From: JBCCGL01 sp039029275
GTDB taxonomy: Bacteria > Pseudomonadota > Gammaproteobacteria > JBCCGL01
NCBI GenBank assembly: GCA_039029275.1
Contig: JBCCGL010000013.1
Location: 1-64,000 of the forward strand
Length of the DNA stretch: 64,000 nt
Direction of reading: 5' to 3'
Made by a program: the position numbers and the translations under genes. The notes under the pieces were generated by a model, which was not told the DNA's origin, did no database searches, and was given only the letters and a program-made list of their open reading frames with translations. Within the stretch, counting starts at the first letter, position 1, and the number at the start of each line of letters is the position of its first letter. Positions 55,982-64,000 of this stretch are shown in pieces.

Positions 55982-56876
55982 GATTCTTATGACCGATCAT
56001 CTTTGCCAAATCCAGAACATCGATTTTGCGAGCAAGTCGTGTACATGCTTCGTGTCTGGAGTCGTGAAAGGTGAGGTCTTTTATCTCCACAGTGTCACGC
56101 GCCTTCCTGAAGAGAGTGGAAGCGCTGCCGCTGCTTATTGTGAAAGATTTATCCGGGAGCAACTGGAAAAGTCGCACAGCTTCGCGAGTCAATGGAACAT
56201 CGCGGGTATCCCCATTTTTTGTATCTCGCAAGCGCATGAACCGTTCTTCCAAGTGCAGGTCGTCGGGCGAAATGGAGCACAACTCCCCCAACCTCGCGGC
56301 GGTCTCGATGGCTAGCAAGAACAATACAGCGACTTCCTGCGTTTTATTGGATACCGTACCCGTGAATCCAAGCGCTGCGATTATGCGTTCTATTTCGTCG
56401 TCACTGATTCGACGATTACGCGGTGCGTTGCTTTTCGGCCATTTCACGTCCGCTAACGGATTAGAAGAAATCCATTTCCATTCGCGGCGCGCTGTTGTCA
56501 GCACGGCAGACAGTAGCGTTAGCTCTCGCGCTACTGATGAGGATTGCACAGACTTTAACCGATCATTGCGGAACTTGGCCAAGGCGTCAGAATCGAGTTC
56601 AGAGAGCCTTATGGACGCCATCGGGAAGCGCTGGAACATTTTCAAGCGTATCTGCTCCCAACGCGCCCCTTTTTTCTTCGGCGATTCTTCTGCCGAGTAT
56701 TTTTCCAGTGCATCTGACAAGGTAAATAATGTCGCCCCACCGGGCTTTAGTGAAGCCTCAACTTCTCTTGCCCAATCACGCGCTTCTGACTTAGTATCGA
56801 AGGTGGCTGAATCGTATGCGCCCTTCCTGCGCACCTCTACATTCCATGTGTTCCCACGCTTCCTAAACGTCGCCAT
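55920..56876 (-). CDS. int: Tyrosine integrase (318 aa)
   Basis: Start MATFRKRGNTWNVEVRRKG at 56876 behind AAGGG; longer starts add phage-end sequence. An N-terminal arm-binding domain and a core-binding domain (LSELDSDALAKFRNDRLKSV) are followed by the catalytic domain with ETAARLGELCSI (Arg), then FHDSRHEACTRLAR (His-x-x-Arg), IGHKNPKQLLTYYNPT (His and Tyr nucleophile). It recombines attP with the tRNA-Leu 3' end. It lies about 160 bp from attR. Confidence 0.95.
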   Translation of the reverse strand: MATFRKRGNTWNVEVRRKGAYDSATFDTKSEARDWAREVEASLKPGGATLFTLSDALEKYSAEESPKKKGARWEQIRLKMFQRFPMASIRLSELDSDALAKFRNDRLKSVQSSSVARELTLLSAVLTTARREWKWISSNPLADVKWPKSNAPRNRRISDDEIERIIAALGFTGTVSNKTQEVAVLFLLAIETAARLGELCSISPDDLHLEERFMRLRDTKNGDTRDVPLTREAVRLFQLLPDKSFTISSGSASTLFRKARDTVEIKDLTFHDSRHEACTRLARKIDVLDLAKMIGHKNPKQLLTYYNPTATEIAHRLD

Positions 56877-57036
56877 ATACGGCCCTTGTCGTAAATTTGT
56901 CGTACAATATACCGAAACATATACGGGAATATCAAACGTTTTCAAATTTATAATGACAACTAAAACGGCTCCAGAATGCGGGTTTTGGAGGTTTTCAAGG
57001 AATAAACAAGGATTGTCTAAAAGTGCCTGTTTGTCC

Positions 57037-57050
57037 CTCTCCCGGCACCA
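57037..57050 (+). repeat. attR core
   Basis: Exact 14-bp copy of the tRNA-Leu 3' end (CTCTCCCGGCACCA). It marks the right end of the prophage; chromosomal genes resume at 57203. Confidence 0.85.
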
Positions 57051-57202
57051 ACAGCTAAAATCACTACCAGAGTGCAGCTTGTCACTCGAATCGGCAGTAG
57101 GACTTAACGCATAATAGAACCACCCTTAACACGGTTAAATCTGCTCGTTCTCCCTATTCTGTTTTTTGCAGCATGACGCGAAATCACCAACAGGAGTCTG
57201 GA

Positions 57203-57421
57203 ATGCCCGACAACCGGTCTCAAGACGTGATTGATCAATACAAGCAGGACAAGATCAACGCATCCGCGTTGGCTGGCATGCGCCGCATTCTTTTCACCAG
57301 CGAGTCTGAGCACAAAAAGGGGCGGCGATTCGCTATCGTGGGACTGCTAGTCCTCGCATCAGCCTTACTTGCCATTGGGCTGTATCTCTACACACGTATA
57401 TCGCACGGCACCCTGTCCTAG
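57203..57421 (+). CDS. Small single-pass membrane protein (72 aa)
   Basis: ATG 57203 has AGGAG seven bases upstream. A basic N-terminal half (INASALAGMRRILFTSESEH) precedes one transmembrane helix (FAIVGLLVLASALLAIGLYLY). A host gene next to attR; role not known. Confidence 0.5.
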   Translation: MPDNRSQDVIDQYKQDKINASALAGMRRILFTSESEHKKGRRFAIVGLLVLASALLAIGLYLYTRISHGTLS

Positions 57422-57463
57422 GCATCTGCGAGTATCTTTGTGAGACCACATTCATTGTAAATC

Positions 57464-57479
57464 TTGACCAAATGGTCAG
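57464..57479. promoter_or_regulatory. RutR-like operator upstream of the ABC importer
   Basis: TTGACCA-AA-TGGTCAG matches the known RutR consensus TTGACCA-N2-TGGTCAA at 15 of 16 positions. RutR is the TetR-type regulator that senses uracil and thymine. The site is about 120 bp upstream of the importer operon. Confidence 0.6.
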
Positions 57480-57594
57480 ATTTATGCAGAGTAGTACGCG
57501 GCACTCGTGCTTGACCCAATTACACAACTGCGAAATGCATTAAGATCGTGTTCACAGGCAACCCAGCGATACAACCCAAAAAAAGCCGCCGCCA

Positions 57595-59100
57595 ATGAGC
57601 GAACCGTTACTGCGCATTCAGGATCTCACTAAGTCTTATCCAGGTGTGCTGGCGAATAACGCGGTCTCGTTTGATATCGGCAAATCCGAGCTGCACGCAC
57701 TGCTCGGCGAAAACGGGGCGGGCAAATCGACACTCGTCAAAATGATTTACGGGCTGGTCAAGCCCGACAGCGGGTCAATGCAGCTAAACGGCACCCTGTT
57801 TCATCCGACCGAACCGCGCTCTGCACGAGCAGATGGCATCGCGATGGTGTTCCAACACTTTTCACTTTTCGATGCGCTGACAGTTGCAGAAAACATCGCG
57901 CTCGGCATGGAGGACCCACCGCCGATGCGCACGCTTGCGCAACATATCGAAGACGTTTCGCAGAATTACGGCTTGCCCCTGGGCGCTGAACGCATAGTGG
58001 GTGATTTGTCCGCGGGTGAACGCCAACGCGTCGAACTGATTCGTTGCCTTCTGCAGGGCCCAAAACTGCTGATAATGGATGAGCCGACCAGTGTTCTTAC
58101 ACCGCAGGAAGTGGAGATTCTGTTCGAGACACTGCGCAAACTGCGCGACAACGGCACTTCGATTCTCTACATTTCACACAAACTAGACGAAATCAAAGCC
58201 CTCTGTGACACCGCAACAATTTTGCGGCGCGGCGAAAAAGTCGGCGTGTGTAATCCTTCTGAAACATCGACCCGTGATATGGCGGAAATGATGGTAGGTT
58301 CGACCCTGAAATCACCGTCGCGCGGTGCGCGCGAACTTGGCGACCCTGCGTTGGAAATGATTAACGTTACAACCAGATCCTCAGTCGCATTCGGTTCTGG
58401 ATTGATAAATATCAGCATCAGCGTGCGCAAAGGTGAAATCATGGGGATTGGCGGCGTCGCCGGCAACGGGCAGGATGACCTTCTTTTGGCTTTGTCTGGT
58501 GAAGTCACCACAGAACCCTCAAGTATCCGTTTAAGCGGTTTGCCGGTTGGACATCTCGCACCCAACGCACGCCGTGAACTGGGACTGCTCGCAGCACCCG
58601 AAGAGCGTCTCGGCCACGCCGCAGCGCCGGATATGAGCTTGACTGAAAACGCGATGCTGAGCGGATTTGTTCGCGAAAAACTGCTTAGCAACGGTTTCGT
58701 GAACTGGAAGAAATCCTCGGATTTTGCAGAACGCATTGTCGAACAATTCGACGTGCGTACCCCGGGCGTTGATAACGCGGCCAGCTCGCTATCGGGCGGA
58801 AATCTACAGAAGTTTGTGATCGGACGTGAAGTTCTGCAGAACCCGGACGTATTGGTTGTCAATCAACCGACCTGGGGCGTAGATGCGGCGGCCGCGGCCT
58901 CAATCCGTCAGGCAATACTCGACCTTGCGAGCAACGGTTGCGCGGTTATCTGGATTTCCCAGGACCTTGATGAGCTAATGGAAGTCTCGGACAGATTTGC
59001 CGCGCTTAACGGCGGGCGTTTGAGCGAGCCACAGCCAACGCAAGACCTTTCCGTCGACGAGATAGGACTGATGATGGGTGGTGTTCATGGCGACGCGTGA
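57595..59100 (+). CDS. ABC importer ATPase (two nucleotide-binding domains), BMP-type
   Basis: A 501-residue protein with two fused ATPase domains, as in sugar/nucleoside importers of the RbsA-YufO class. The first has GENGAGKST (Walker A), LSAGERQRVE (signature) and LLIMDEPTS (Walker B). The second has GVAGNGQDD in place of a full Walker A, LSGGNLQKF (signature) and VVNQPTWGVD, the usual degenerate half. Energises uptake with the two permeases and the BMP protein that follow. Confidence 0.93.
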   Translation: MSEPLLRIQDLTKSYPGVLANNAVSFDIGKSELHALLGENGAGKSTLVKMIYGLVKPDSGSMQLNGTLFHPTEPRSARADGIAMVFQHFSLFDALTVAENIALGMEDPPPMRTLAQHIEDVSQNYGLPLGAERIVGDLSAGERQRVELIRCLLQGPKLLIMDEPTSVLTPQEVEILFETLRKLRDNGTSILYISHKLDEIKALCDTATILRRGEKVGVCNPSETSTRDMAEMMVGSTLKSPSRGARELGDPALEMINVTTRSSVAFGSGLINISISVRKGEIMGIGGVAGNGQDDLLLALSGEVTTEPSSIRLSGLPVGHLAPNARRELGLLAAPEERLGHAAAPDMSLTENAMLSGFVREKLLSNGFVNWKKSSDFAERIVEQFDVRTPGVDNAASSLSGGNLQKFVIGREVLQNPDVLVVNQPTWGVDAAAAASIRQAILDLASNGCAVIWISQDLDELMEVSDRFAALNGGRLSEPQPTQDLSVDEIGLMMGGVHGDA

Positions 59101-59115
59101 TTCAGTGAGCTCATC

Positions 59116-60195
59116 GTGATAACACTTGAAAAAAGACCGCAAGCTTCGCGGCGCTGGTCGTTTTTAACGCCGGTCCTTGCAGTCGTCGCGACGATCATTT
59201 TTGGTTCTATCCTCTTCGCCGCATTAGGCAAAAACCCAGTGGTCGCGATCCAGACGATATTTTTTGAGCCCCTGTTCGGTGAGTTTGCTTTTTACTATCG
59301 GCCGCAATTGCTGGTCAAAGGTGCGCCGCTGGTACTGATCGCAATCGGTTTGAGTCTCGGTTTTCGCGCGGGAATCTGGAATATCGGTGCAGAAGGCCAA
59401 TATATCGCCGGTGCTCTGGCTGGCGCCGGGGTTGGACTCGCATTCTATCCTGCGGAATCGGTTTTAATTTTTCCGCTGATGGTAATGGCGGGTTTTGCGG
59501 GCGGCGCTATCTGGGCTGGCATTCCCGCCTTTTTAAAAGTTCGCTTTGGTACTAATGAAATTCTGGTCTCGCTGATGCTCGTGTACGTGGCCGAGCAACT
59601 TCTCGCATCGATGTCACTGGGCTTAATGAAAAACCCTGATGGTTTCGGGTTTCCCGGCAGTCGCAACCTCGCCGAGTACGCAAGCGCAACGAGTTGGATC
59701 AATCAGGAAATTGGCATGCACTGGGGTGTCGCCGCCGCGTTTATTGCGGTGATAACGGCGTACATTCTCATCAACAAGCACAAGCTAGGGTTTGATATTC
59801 GATTATCGGGCGCTGCTCCACGTGCGGCGCGATTTGCAGGGATAAATCCTGCGCGCTTAACTGTTTTCTGCCTGTGTTTGTCAGGAGCACTGGCTGGCGC
59901 TGCCGGTCTGTTTGAAGTTGCTGGCCCGTCGGGTCAAGTCAGCATCGATTTCAACGTCGGCTACGGTTTTACCGCGATTATCGTAGCGTTTCTCGGTCGA
60001 TTGCACCCAATAGGCATTTTACTCGCAGGGGCATTGATGGCCCTAACGTACATTGGTGGCGAGATCGCGCAATCGAATCTGGGTTTGCCCGCCGCGGCGA
60101 TTCAGGTATTCCAGGGGATGCTGCTGTTCTTCTTACTCGCGCTGGATGTCTTAACGCACTACCGTGTCCGCTTTCGTCAAATGAGGGCAAACTAG
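59116..60195 (+). CDS. ABC importer permease 1, BMP-type
   Basis: A 359-residue inner membrane permease of the BPD_transp_2 family: IGLSLGFRAGIWNIGAEGQY and GFTAIIVAFLGRLHPIGILL are the standard motifs. Starts at GTG with possible weak Shine-Dalgarno. It is two genes ahead of the binding protein and 15 bp after the ATPase. Confidence 0.92.
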   Translation: MITLEKRPQASRRWSFLTPVLAVVATIIFGSILFAALGKNPVVAIQTIFFEPLFGEFAFYYRPQLLVKGAPLVLIAIGLSLGFRAGIWNIGAEGQYIAGALAGAGVGLAFYPAESVLIFPLMVMAGFAGGAIWAGIPAFLKVRFGTNEILVSLMLVYVAEQLLASMSLGLMKNPDGFGFPGSRNLAEYASATSWINQEIGMHWGVAAAFIAVITAYILINKHKLGFDIRLSGAAPRAARFAGINPARLTVFCLCLSGALAGAAGLFEVAGPSGQVSIDFNVGYGFTAIIVAFLGRLHPIGILLAGALMALTYIGGEIAQSNLGLPAAAIQVFQGMLLFFLLALDVLTHYRVRFRQMRAN

Positions 60196-60197
60196 AA

Positions 60198-61118
60198 ATG
60201 GACCTGAGTTCAATCAGCCCGGTTTTACTCATCGCGTCATTGATGGTGGCGGCGACACCGATTTTGCTCGCGGCCGTCGGGGAGCTGGTGGTCGAGAGAG
60301 CCGGCGTACTCAATCTCGGTGTCGAGGGCATGATGATTGTTGGTGCGATTAGCGGTTTTGCGGTCGCGGTTGAATCCGGGTCACCCGCCCTTGGCTTTCT
60401 GGCCGCCGCCATCGGCGGCGCTGTGTTATCCGCGCTGTTTATTGTGCTCACGCAGTTCGCCTTGGCCAATCAAGTAGCTTCCGGGCTGTCGTTGACCTTG
60501 TTTGGCCTCGGTGCGAGTGCCTTGATGGGTCAGAGTTATATCGGAATCAAACCACCGCCGACAACCGCAATCGAAATTCCATTTCTGTCTGATTTACCGG
60601 TTCTGGGTCCTATTTTGTTTTCACACGATCTGGTTTTGTACTTGAGTCTGGCAATCGTCGCCGGCGTTTGGGCAACGCTTAAATACACGCGGGTCGGGCT
60701 TGTTCTGCGCGCCGTGGGTGAAAACCACGACGCTGCGCACGCACTGGGTTACAAAGTGATGCGTGTACGTATCTGCGCAATTTTATTTGGCGGAGCTTGC
60801 GCCGGACTTGGCGGCGCGTATATCAGCCTGGTGCGCGTCCCCCAATGGACAGAGGGCATGACTGCGGGTGCCGGATGGATAGCACTTGCCCTGGTGGTGT
60901 TCGCCAGTTGGAAAGCCGGAAGAATCATTGTCGGCGCTTATCTGTTTGGTGGCATCACCGTTCTGCAGCTGAATTTGCAGGCCGTGGGCGTGGCGATTCC
61001 GGTCGAATACCTTACAATGTCGCCTTACATAATTACGATTCTCGTACTTGTAATACTGTCGAGTGACAAGAGTGGAGCACCTGGTTCACTTGGACGCTCA
61101 TTTCATGCTTCAAGATAA
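60198..61118 (+). CDS. ABC importer permease 2, BMP-type
   Basis: A 306-residue permease with VVERAGVLNLGVEGMMIVGA and GENHDAAHALGYKVMRVRI, as in YufQ-like subunits. It follows the first permease by 2 bp. Together they form the heterodimeric channel. Confidence 0.92.
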   Translation: MDLSSISPVLLIASLMVAATPILLAAVGELVVERAGVLNLGVEGMMIVGAISGFAVAVESGSPALGFLAAAIGGAVLSALFIVLTQFALANQVASGLSLTLFGLGASALMGQSYIGIKPPPTTAIEIPFLSDLPVLGPILFSHDLVLYLSLAIVAGVWATLKYTRVGLVLRAVGENHDAAHALGYKVMRVRICAILFGGACAGLGGAYISLVRVPQWTEGMTAGAGWIALALVVFASWKAGRIIVGAYLFGGITVLQLNLQAVGVAIPVEYLTMSPYIITILVLVILSSDKSGAPGSLGRSFHASR

Positions 61119-61169
61119 GGAGCAGCGTATAAAAATCCAAATTCACCAAAATGCAGGAGATCTTTCCGA

Positions 61170-62246
61170 ATGAAACTATCCCGACTACTCACCGGCTCTC
61201 TGGTGGCGCTTGCGCTTGCTACCAGTGGTTCGGTAGCAGCTGATAAAACCAAAGTCGGCTTTGTTTACGTTGGCCCCGTTGGCGACGGCGGCTGGACTTA
61301 CGAACACGATCAAGGCCGCAAAGCGGTTGAGGCGGAGTTTGGCGACAAGGTCGAAACAGTTTACGTCGAAAGCGTCCCGGAAGGCCCGGATGCCGAGCGC
61401 GTAATGACACAAATGGCGCTCGAAGGTGCTGACCTTATTTTCACAACTTCATTTGGCTATATGGATCAGACCATCAATGTCGCCAAAAAATTTCCGAAAG
61501 TTAAATTTGAACACGCGACCGGTTACAAAACCGCAGCAAACGTATCGGTCTATTCTGCCCGGTTTTATGAAGGTCGTGCGGTGCAGGGGCATATCGCCGG
61601 TAAGATGACGAAATCGAACATCGTTGGCTATATCGCTTCCTTCCCGATTCCTGAGGTCGTTCGAGGAATCAACTCCGCGTACTTGCACGCATCGCGCGTA
61701 AACCCGGAGGTCGATTTCCGCGTAGTTTGGGTATACACCTGGTTTGATCCAGCCAAAGAAGCGGATGCGGCCAAAGTCCTGATCGAACAAGGCGCCGACG
61801 TCATACTGCAACACACTGACTCGACCGCGCCGCTCGCGACAGCTGCAACTGCAGGCAATGTGATTGGGTTTGGTCAGGCGTCAGATATGGCCGAATATAA
61901 GGATGGACCTCGTGTTTCATCGATCATCGACGCCTGGGCACCCTATTACGTTGCCCGCACTCGCGCGGTAATGGACGGCACGTGGAAAACCAAAAACACC
62001 TGGGATGGCATCAAAGAAGGTATGGTCGAGATTGGAGAGATCACCAATAAGGTTCCTGCTGATCTCAAATCTGAAGCACTGGCACTGGAAGCATCGATGG
62101 CCTCGGGTGCATACCATCCCTTTACCGGCCCAATCAACAAACAAGATGGCAGCGTTTGGCTCAAAGACGGTGAAGTCGCCGACGATGGAACGCTCGCGGG
62201 TATGAACTTTTACATCGAGGGATTGAAAGGCGAAGTCCCGCAATAA
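61170..62246 (+). CDS. BMP-family substrate-binding protein
   Basis: A 358-residue secreted protein with signal peptide (LLTGSLVALALATSGSVAA) and the family opening KVGFVYVGPVGDGGWTYEHD. There is no lipobox cysteine, so it is a soluble periplasmic receptor. BMP proteins bind nucleosides or related compounds; FATSFGYMD-like TTSFGYMDQTIN is the ligand loop. It closes the operon, which ends in a terminator. Confidence 0.93.
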   Translation: MKLSRLLTGSLVALALATSGSVAADKTKVGFVYVGPVGDGGWTYEHDQGRKAVEAEFGDKVETVYVESVPEGPDAERVMTQMALEGADLIFTTSFGYMDQTINVAKKFPKVKFEHATGYKTAANVSVYSARFYEGRAVQGHIAGKMTKSNIVGYIASFPIPEVVRGINSAYLHASRVNPEVDFRVVWVYTWFDPAKEADAAKVLIEQGADVILQHTDSTAPLATAATAGNVIGFGQASDMAEYKDGPRVSSIIDAWAPYYVARTRAVMDGTWKTKNTWDGIKEGMVEIGEITNKVPADLKSEALALEASMASGAYHPFTGPINKQDGSVWLKDGEVADDGTLAGMNFYIEGLKGEVPQ

Positions 62247-62272
62247 ACTTCCAAACAATAAAGACTTACACG

Positions 62273-62304
62273 GCCGCGCAAGGGCATCCTTCGCGGCTTT
62301 TTTT
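62273..62304 (+). terminator. Intrinsic terminator of the importer operon
   Basis: GCCGCG (62273-62278) and CGCGGC (62292-62297) with AAGG/CCTT inside, then seven T. It lies 27 bp after the binding-protein stop. Confidence 0.9.
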
Positions 62305-62488
62305 GTGTTTACGCACACCTGCATACTGTCATAGACGGTGATTCAAATTTCAAGCCGTTCCAGCGTATCGACTTTTCAAACCGAACCTTATGCCGACTTA
62401 ATTGTCTGTTAGCCCTAAATCGTGACCCGGTTGATGTTTTCTAAGCCCCGGATGCGGACATTCACTAACAGACTGATCAGTAACAAAA

Positions 62489-64000
62489 TTGAAACAAGGC
62501 ATTCACGCAATTAAATACCGACCCGAAGTCGATGGGCTTCGCGCGGTCGCCGTTATCGCCGTTGTTCTTTATCACGCCCAATTTGTGATCGGCGGTGTTG
62601 ACCCTTTCGTCGGAGGGTATATTGGGGTCGATGTATTTTTTGTGATCTCCGGCTACCTGATCACAGCGATCATCCTCAAGGAAGTTGCGGCGGGCACCTT
62701 CAGCTACGCGTCATTTTACGAACGCCGCGCGAGACGAATTCTCCCGGTGTTGTTTGTGGTGATGGCGACCACGATCCCATTTGCGTGGTTATGGATGTTG
62801 CCAAAGGCGATGAAAGAATACGCCGGATCAGCAATTGCGTCGTTATTCTTCAGTTCAAACGTCTGGTTCTGGCAGGAGGATAGCTATACAGCAGAGCCCA
62901 GTGCACTTAAGCCCTTACTGCACACCTGGTCGCTCTCGGTCGAAGAGCAGTTTTACCTGCTCTTCCCACCGCTGGTGCTGCTACTTTGGAAAGTGTCGCG
63001 CCGGCACACACTTGCGGTGTTTTTTGTTTTATTTTTGGTTTCGCTTCTGTTTGCACAATACCAGAGCAGCGCAAGCCCTGACGCCGCGTTCTTCCTTCTA
63101 CCTGCCCGTGGCTGGGAGCTGCTAGCGGGTGCCATCCTGGCCAAGCTCGAGCTCGATCGAGGACGCCAAAGCCACCGTCTTATGTGCGCGTTTATGCCAG
63201 CAGTTGGCGTTCTGCTCCTGTCGATCTCCATGATCGTGTTCGATCATACGACACAGCACCCCTCACTGATTACCGCACTACCGGTATTGGGCACGATGCT
63301 TATTATCTGGTACTGCACGTCTGAAGGGCCGGTGACAAAGGTTCTGGGCAGCAAGCCATTTGTCGCTATCGGATTGGTGTCTTACAGTTTTTATCTCTGG
63401 CATTTCCCTATTTTCGCATTCGCGCGAATCAAACTTGTGGAGTTGACCGAATCCGACAAGATCGTGCTGATTTTGGTTGCGCTGGCCCTCTCCGTTGTTT
63501 CGTATTTTGCGATAGAACGACCAACGCGCAACCGCAAATTGATTAGCCGCAGGTTCATCGTTGTTTCTCTCAGCGCGACTGCGGCGTGTGTTCTCGCGAT
63601 CCAGACACACGTCTATTCCAGCGAAGGCGCGACGCATCGTTTCAATGAATTCAATGACCTTGTCGACCTGAACTATTGGCGAGAAGAGAACGAGGCTCGA
63701 TTTACAAATTACGATGGTTGCGCGCTTGGCAAGCGATCTGACATCGTCGCCTTATACAGTGAATGTCGGCAGAACGAGGGCGATAAAAGCAGGCGCATCC
63801 TTGTCATAGGGGACTCACATGCACGCATGCTGGTTCCAGGGCTGACAAAATTTTACGGCAAAGAGAACATCGCGGTGCGAACAGCGTCGGGATGCGAACC
63901 CTACCTAAATTACGAATTTCGCGAGTCGCACAAACACTGCCGCCACGCAGTTCCTGCGGCCTTTGAAGAAATCGAGAGAATCAACCCTGAATTGATTGTC
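62489..64000 (+). CDS. Acyltransferase-3 membrane protein with SGNH domain, partial
   Basis: Open from a TTG at 62489 (the only plausible start after a stop at 62474) to the window end. It reads KYRPEVDGLRAVAVIAVVLYH, the family-3 acyltransferase opening with its catalytic His, then FFVISGYLITAIIL, the segment TWSLSVEEQFYLLFP, ten membrane segments, and a soluble C-terminal SGNH domain with ILVIGDSHARM. Such OafA-like proteins O-acetylate cell-surface sugars. The last part is off the window. Confidence 0.9.
   Translation, partial: MKQGIHAIKYRPEVDGLRAVAVIAVVLYHAQFVIGGVDPFVGGYIGVDVFFVISGYLITAIILKEVAAGTFSYASFYERRARRILPVLFVVMATTIPFAWLWMLPKAMKEYAGSAIASLFFSSNVWFWQEDSYTAEPSALKPLLHTWSLSVEEQFYLLFPPLVLLLWKVSRRHTLAVFFVLFLVSLLFAQYQSSASPDAAFFLLPARGWELLAGAILAKLELDRGRQSHRLMCAFMPAVGVLLLSISMIVFDHTTQHPSLITALPVLGTMLIIWYCTSEGPVTKVLGSKPFVAIGLVSYSFYLWHFPIFAFARIKLVELTESDKIVLILVALALSVVSYFAIERPTRNRKLISRRFIVVSLSATAACVLAIQTHVYSSEGATHRFNEFNDLVDLNYWREENEARFTNYDGCALGKRSDIVALYSECRQNEGDKSRRILVIGDSHARMLVPGLTKFYGKENIAVRTASGCEPYLNYEFRESHKHCRHAVPAAFEEIERINPELIV

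Larger units (their letters stand above)
14704..57050. mobile_element. Integrated tailed-phage genome (prophage), about 42.3 kb
   Basis: The segment is bounded by direct copies of CTCTCCCGGCACCA, one being the 3' end of tRNA-Leu (14704-14717), the other at 37 to 50 bp past 57,000. It holds a tyrosine integrase beside the right repeat, an excisionase-like gene, a repressor, replication and recombination genes, terminase, portal, capsid, adaptor, tail and ejection genes. The combination of a short tail-gene set, a PBSX-type terminase, a large portal and a DUF5309-like capsid with no tape measure suggests a podovirus-like virion. I see no disrupted structural gene, so it may be inducible. Confidence 0.93.

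Noticed and set aside
56071..57114. A 347-codon plus-strand frame opposite the integrase
   Set aside because: It is antisense to a clear tyrosine recombinase and has shadow-type serine and arginine richness.

Overview
The window is a gammaproteobacterial chromosome segment interrupted by one complete-looking prophage. The host genes read like those of a free-living, probably marine gammaproteobacterium: isc operon with IscR, trmJ, suhB, queA-tgt-yajC-secD-secF. No genus can be named from the sequence alone.

Left chromosome (1-14.7 kb). A partial luciferase-like monooxygenase and a MaoC-type hydratase precede (on the minus strand) an isc cluster, iscR-iscS-iscU-iscA-hscB-hscA, with an IscR-type site upstream. 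hscA stops about 90 codons early and fdx/iscX are absent. trmJ, suhB, an EamA permease, secF-secD-yajC, a YdcF-like protein, tgt, queA and a tRNA-Leu(CAA) follow.

Prophage (about 14,704-57,050). A 14-bp direct repeat of the tRNA-Leu 3' end marks attL and attR, and a tyrosine integrase lies beside attR. From left to right: (i) 14.8-17.7 kb, tiny plus-strand genes preceded by recurring translation-start cassettes; (ii) 18.0-19.8 kb, a switch of divergent ribbon-helix-helix (Arc-like) genes with two operators, a HicB-like protein and a Rha-like regulator; (iii) 20.1-20.55 kb, a gene-free block folding into two elaborate RNA-like domains, with a minus-strand extended -10 box and an intrinsic terminator; (iv) 20.7-42.2 kb, leftward late genes: ejection proteins, tail/nozzle proteins, adaptor, DUF5309-like capsid, scaffold, tail fibre, portal, terminase, a spike with hydrolase-like N-terminal domain, and several genes under 60 codons; (v) 42.3-48.7 kb, leftward replication/recombination genes (initiator with embedded HNH domain, helicase-loader-like protein, NinB, Ref, VRR-NUC, phosphoesterase); (vi) 48.9-51.7 kb, XRE repressor, an HDOD cargo gene and a membrane protein; (vii) 51.3-56 kb, rightward early genes (NSGxx repeat protein, Erf-like annealing protein, SSB, AlpA-like excisionase).

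Control logic. Four 15-bp sites of the form RRTAC-N5-GTAYT lie in two pairs, each covering the -35 and -10 of a promoter: the leftward replication promoter at 48.9 kb and the rightward early promoter at 51.25 kb. This looks like the XRE repressor regulon. Terminators at 42.16, 37.22, 27.81 and 20.12 kb punctuate the late region, which suggests antitermination.

Right chromosome (57.1-64 kb). A small membrane protein, then a four-gene BMP-family ABC importer (ATPase, two permeases, binding protein) behind a near-perfect RutR-like palindrome, which points to nucleoside or nucleobase uptake. A membrane acyltransferase with an SGNH domain runs off the window end.

The most novel items are the structured RNA block at 20.1-20.55 kb, the repeated start cassettes of the left early region, and the iteron-like and heptanucleotide repeats inside the replication gene.
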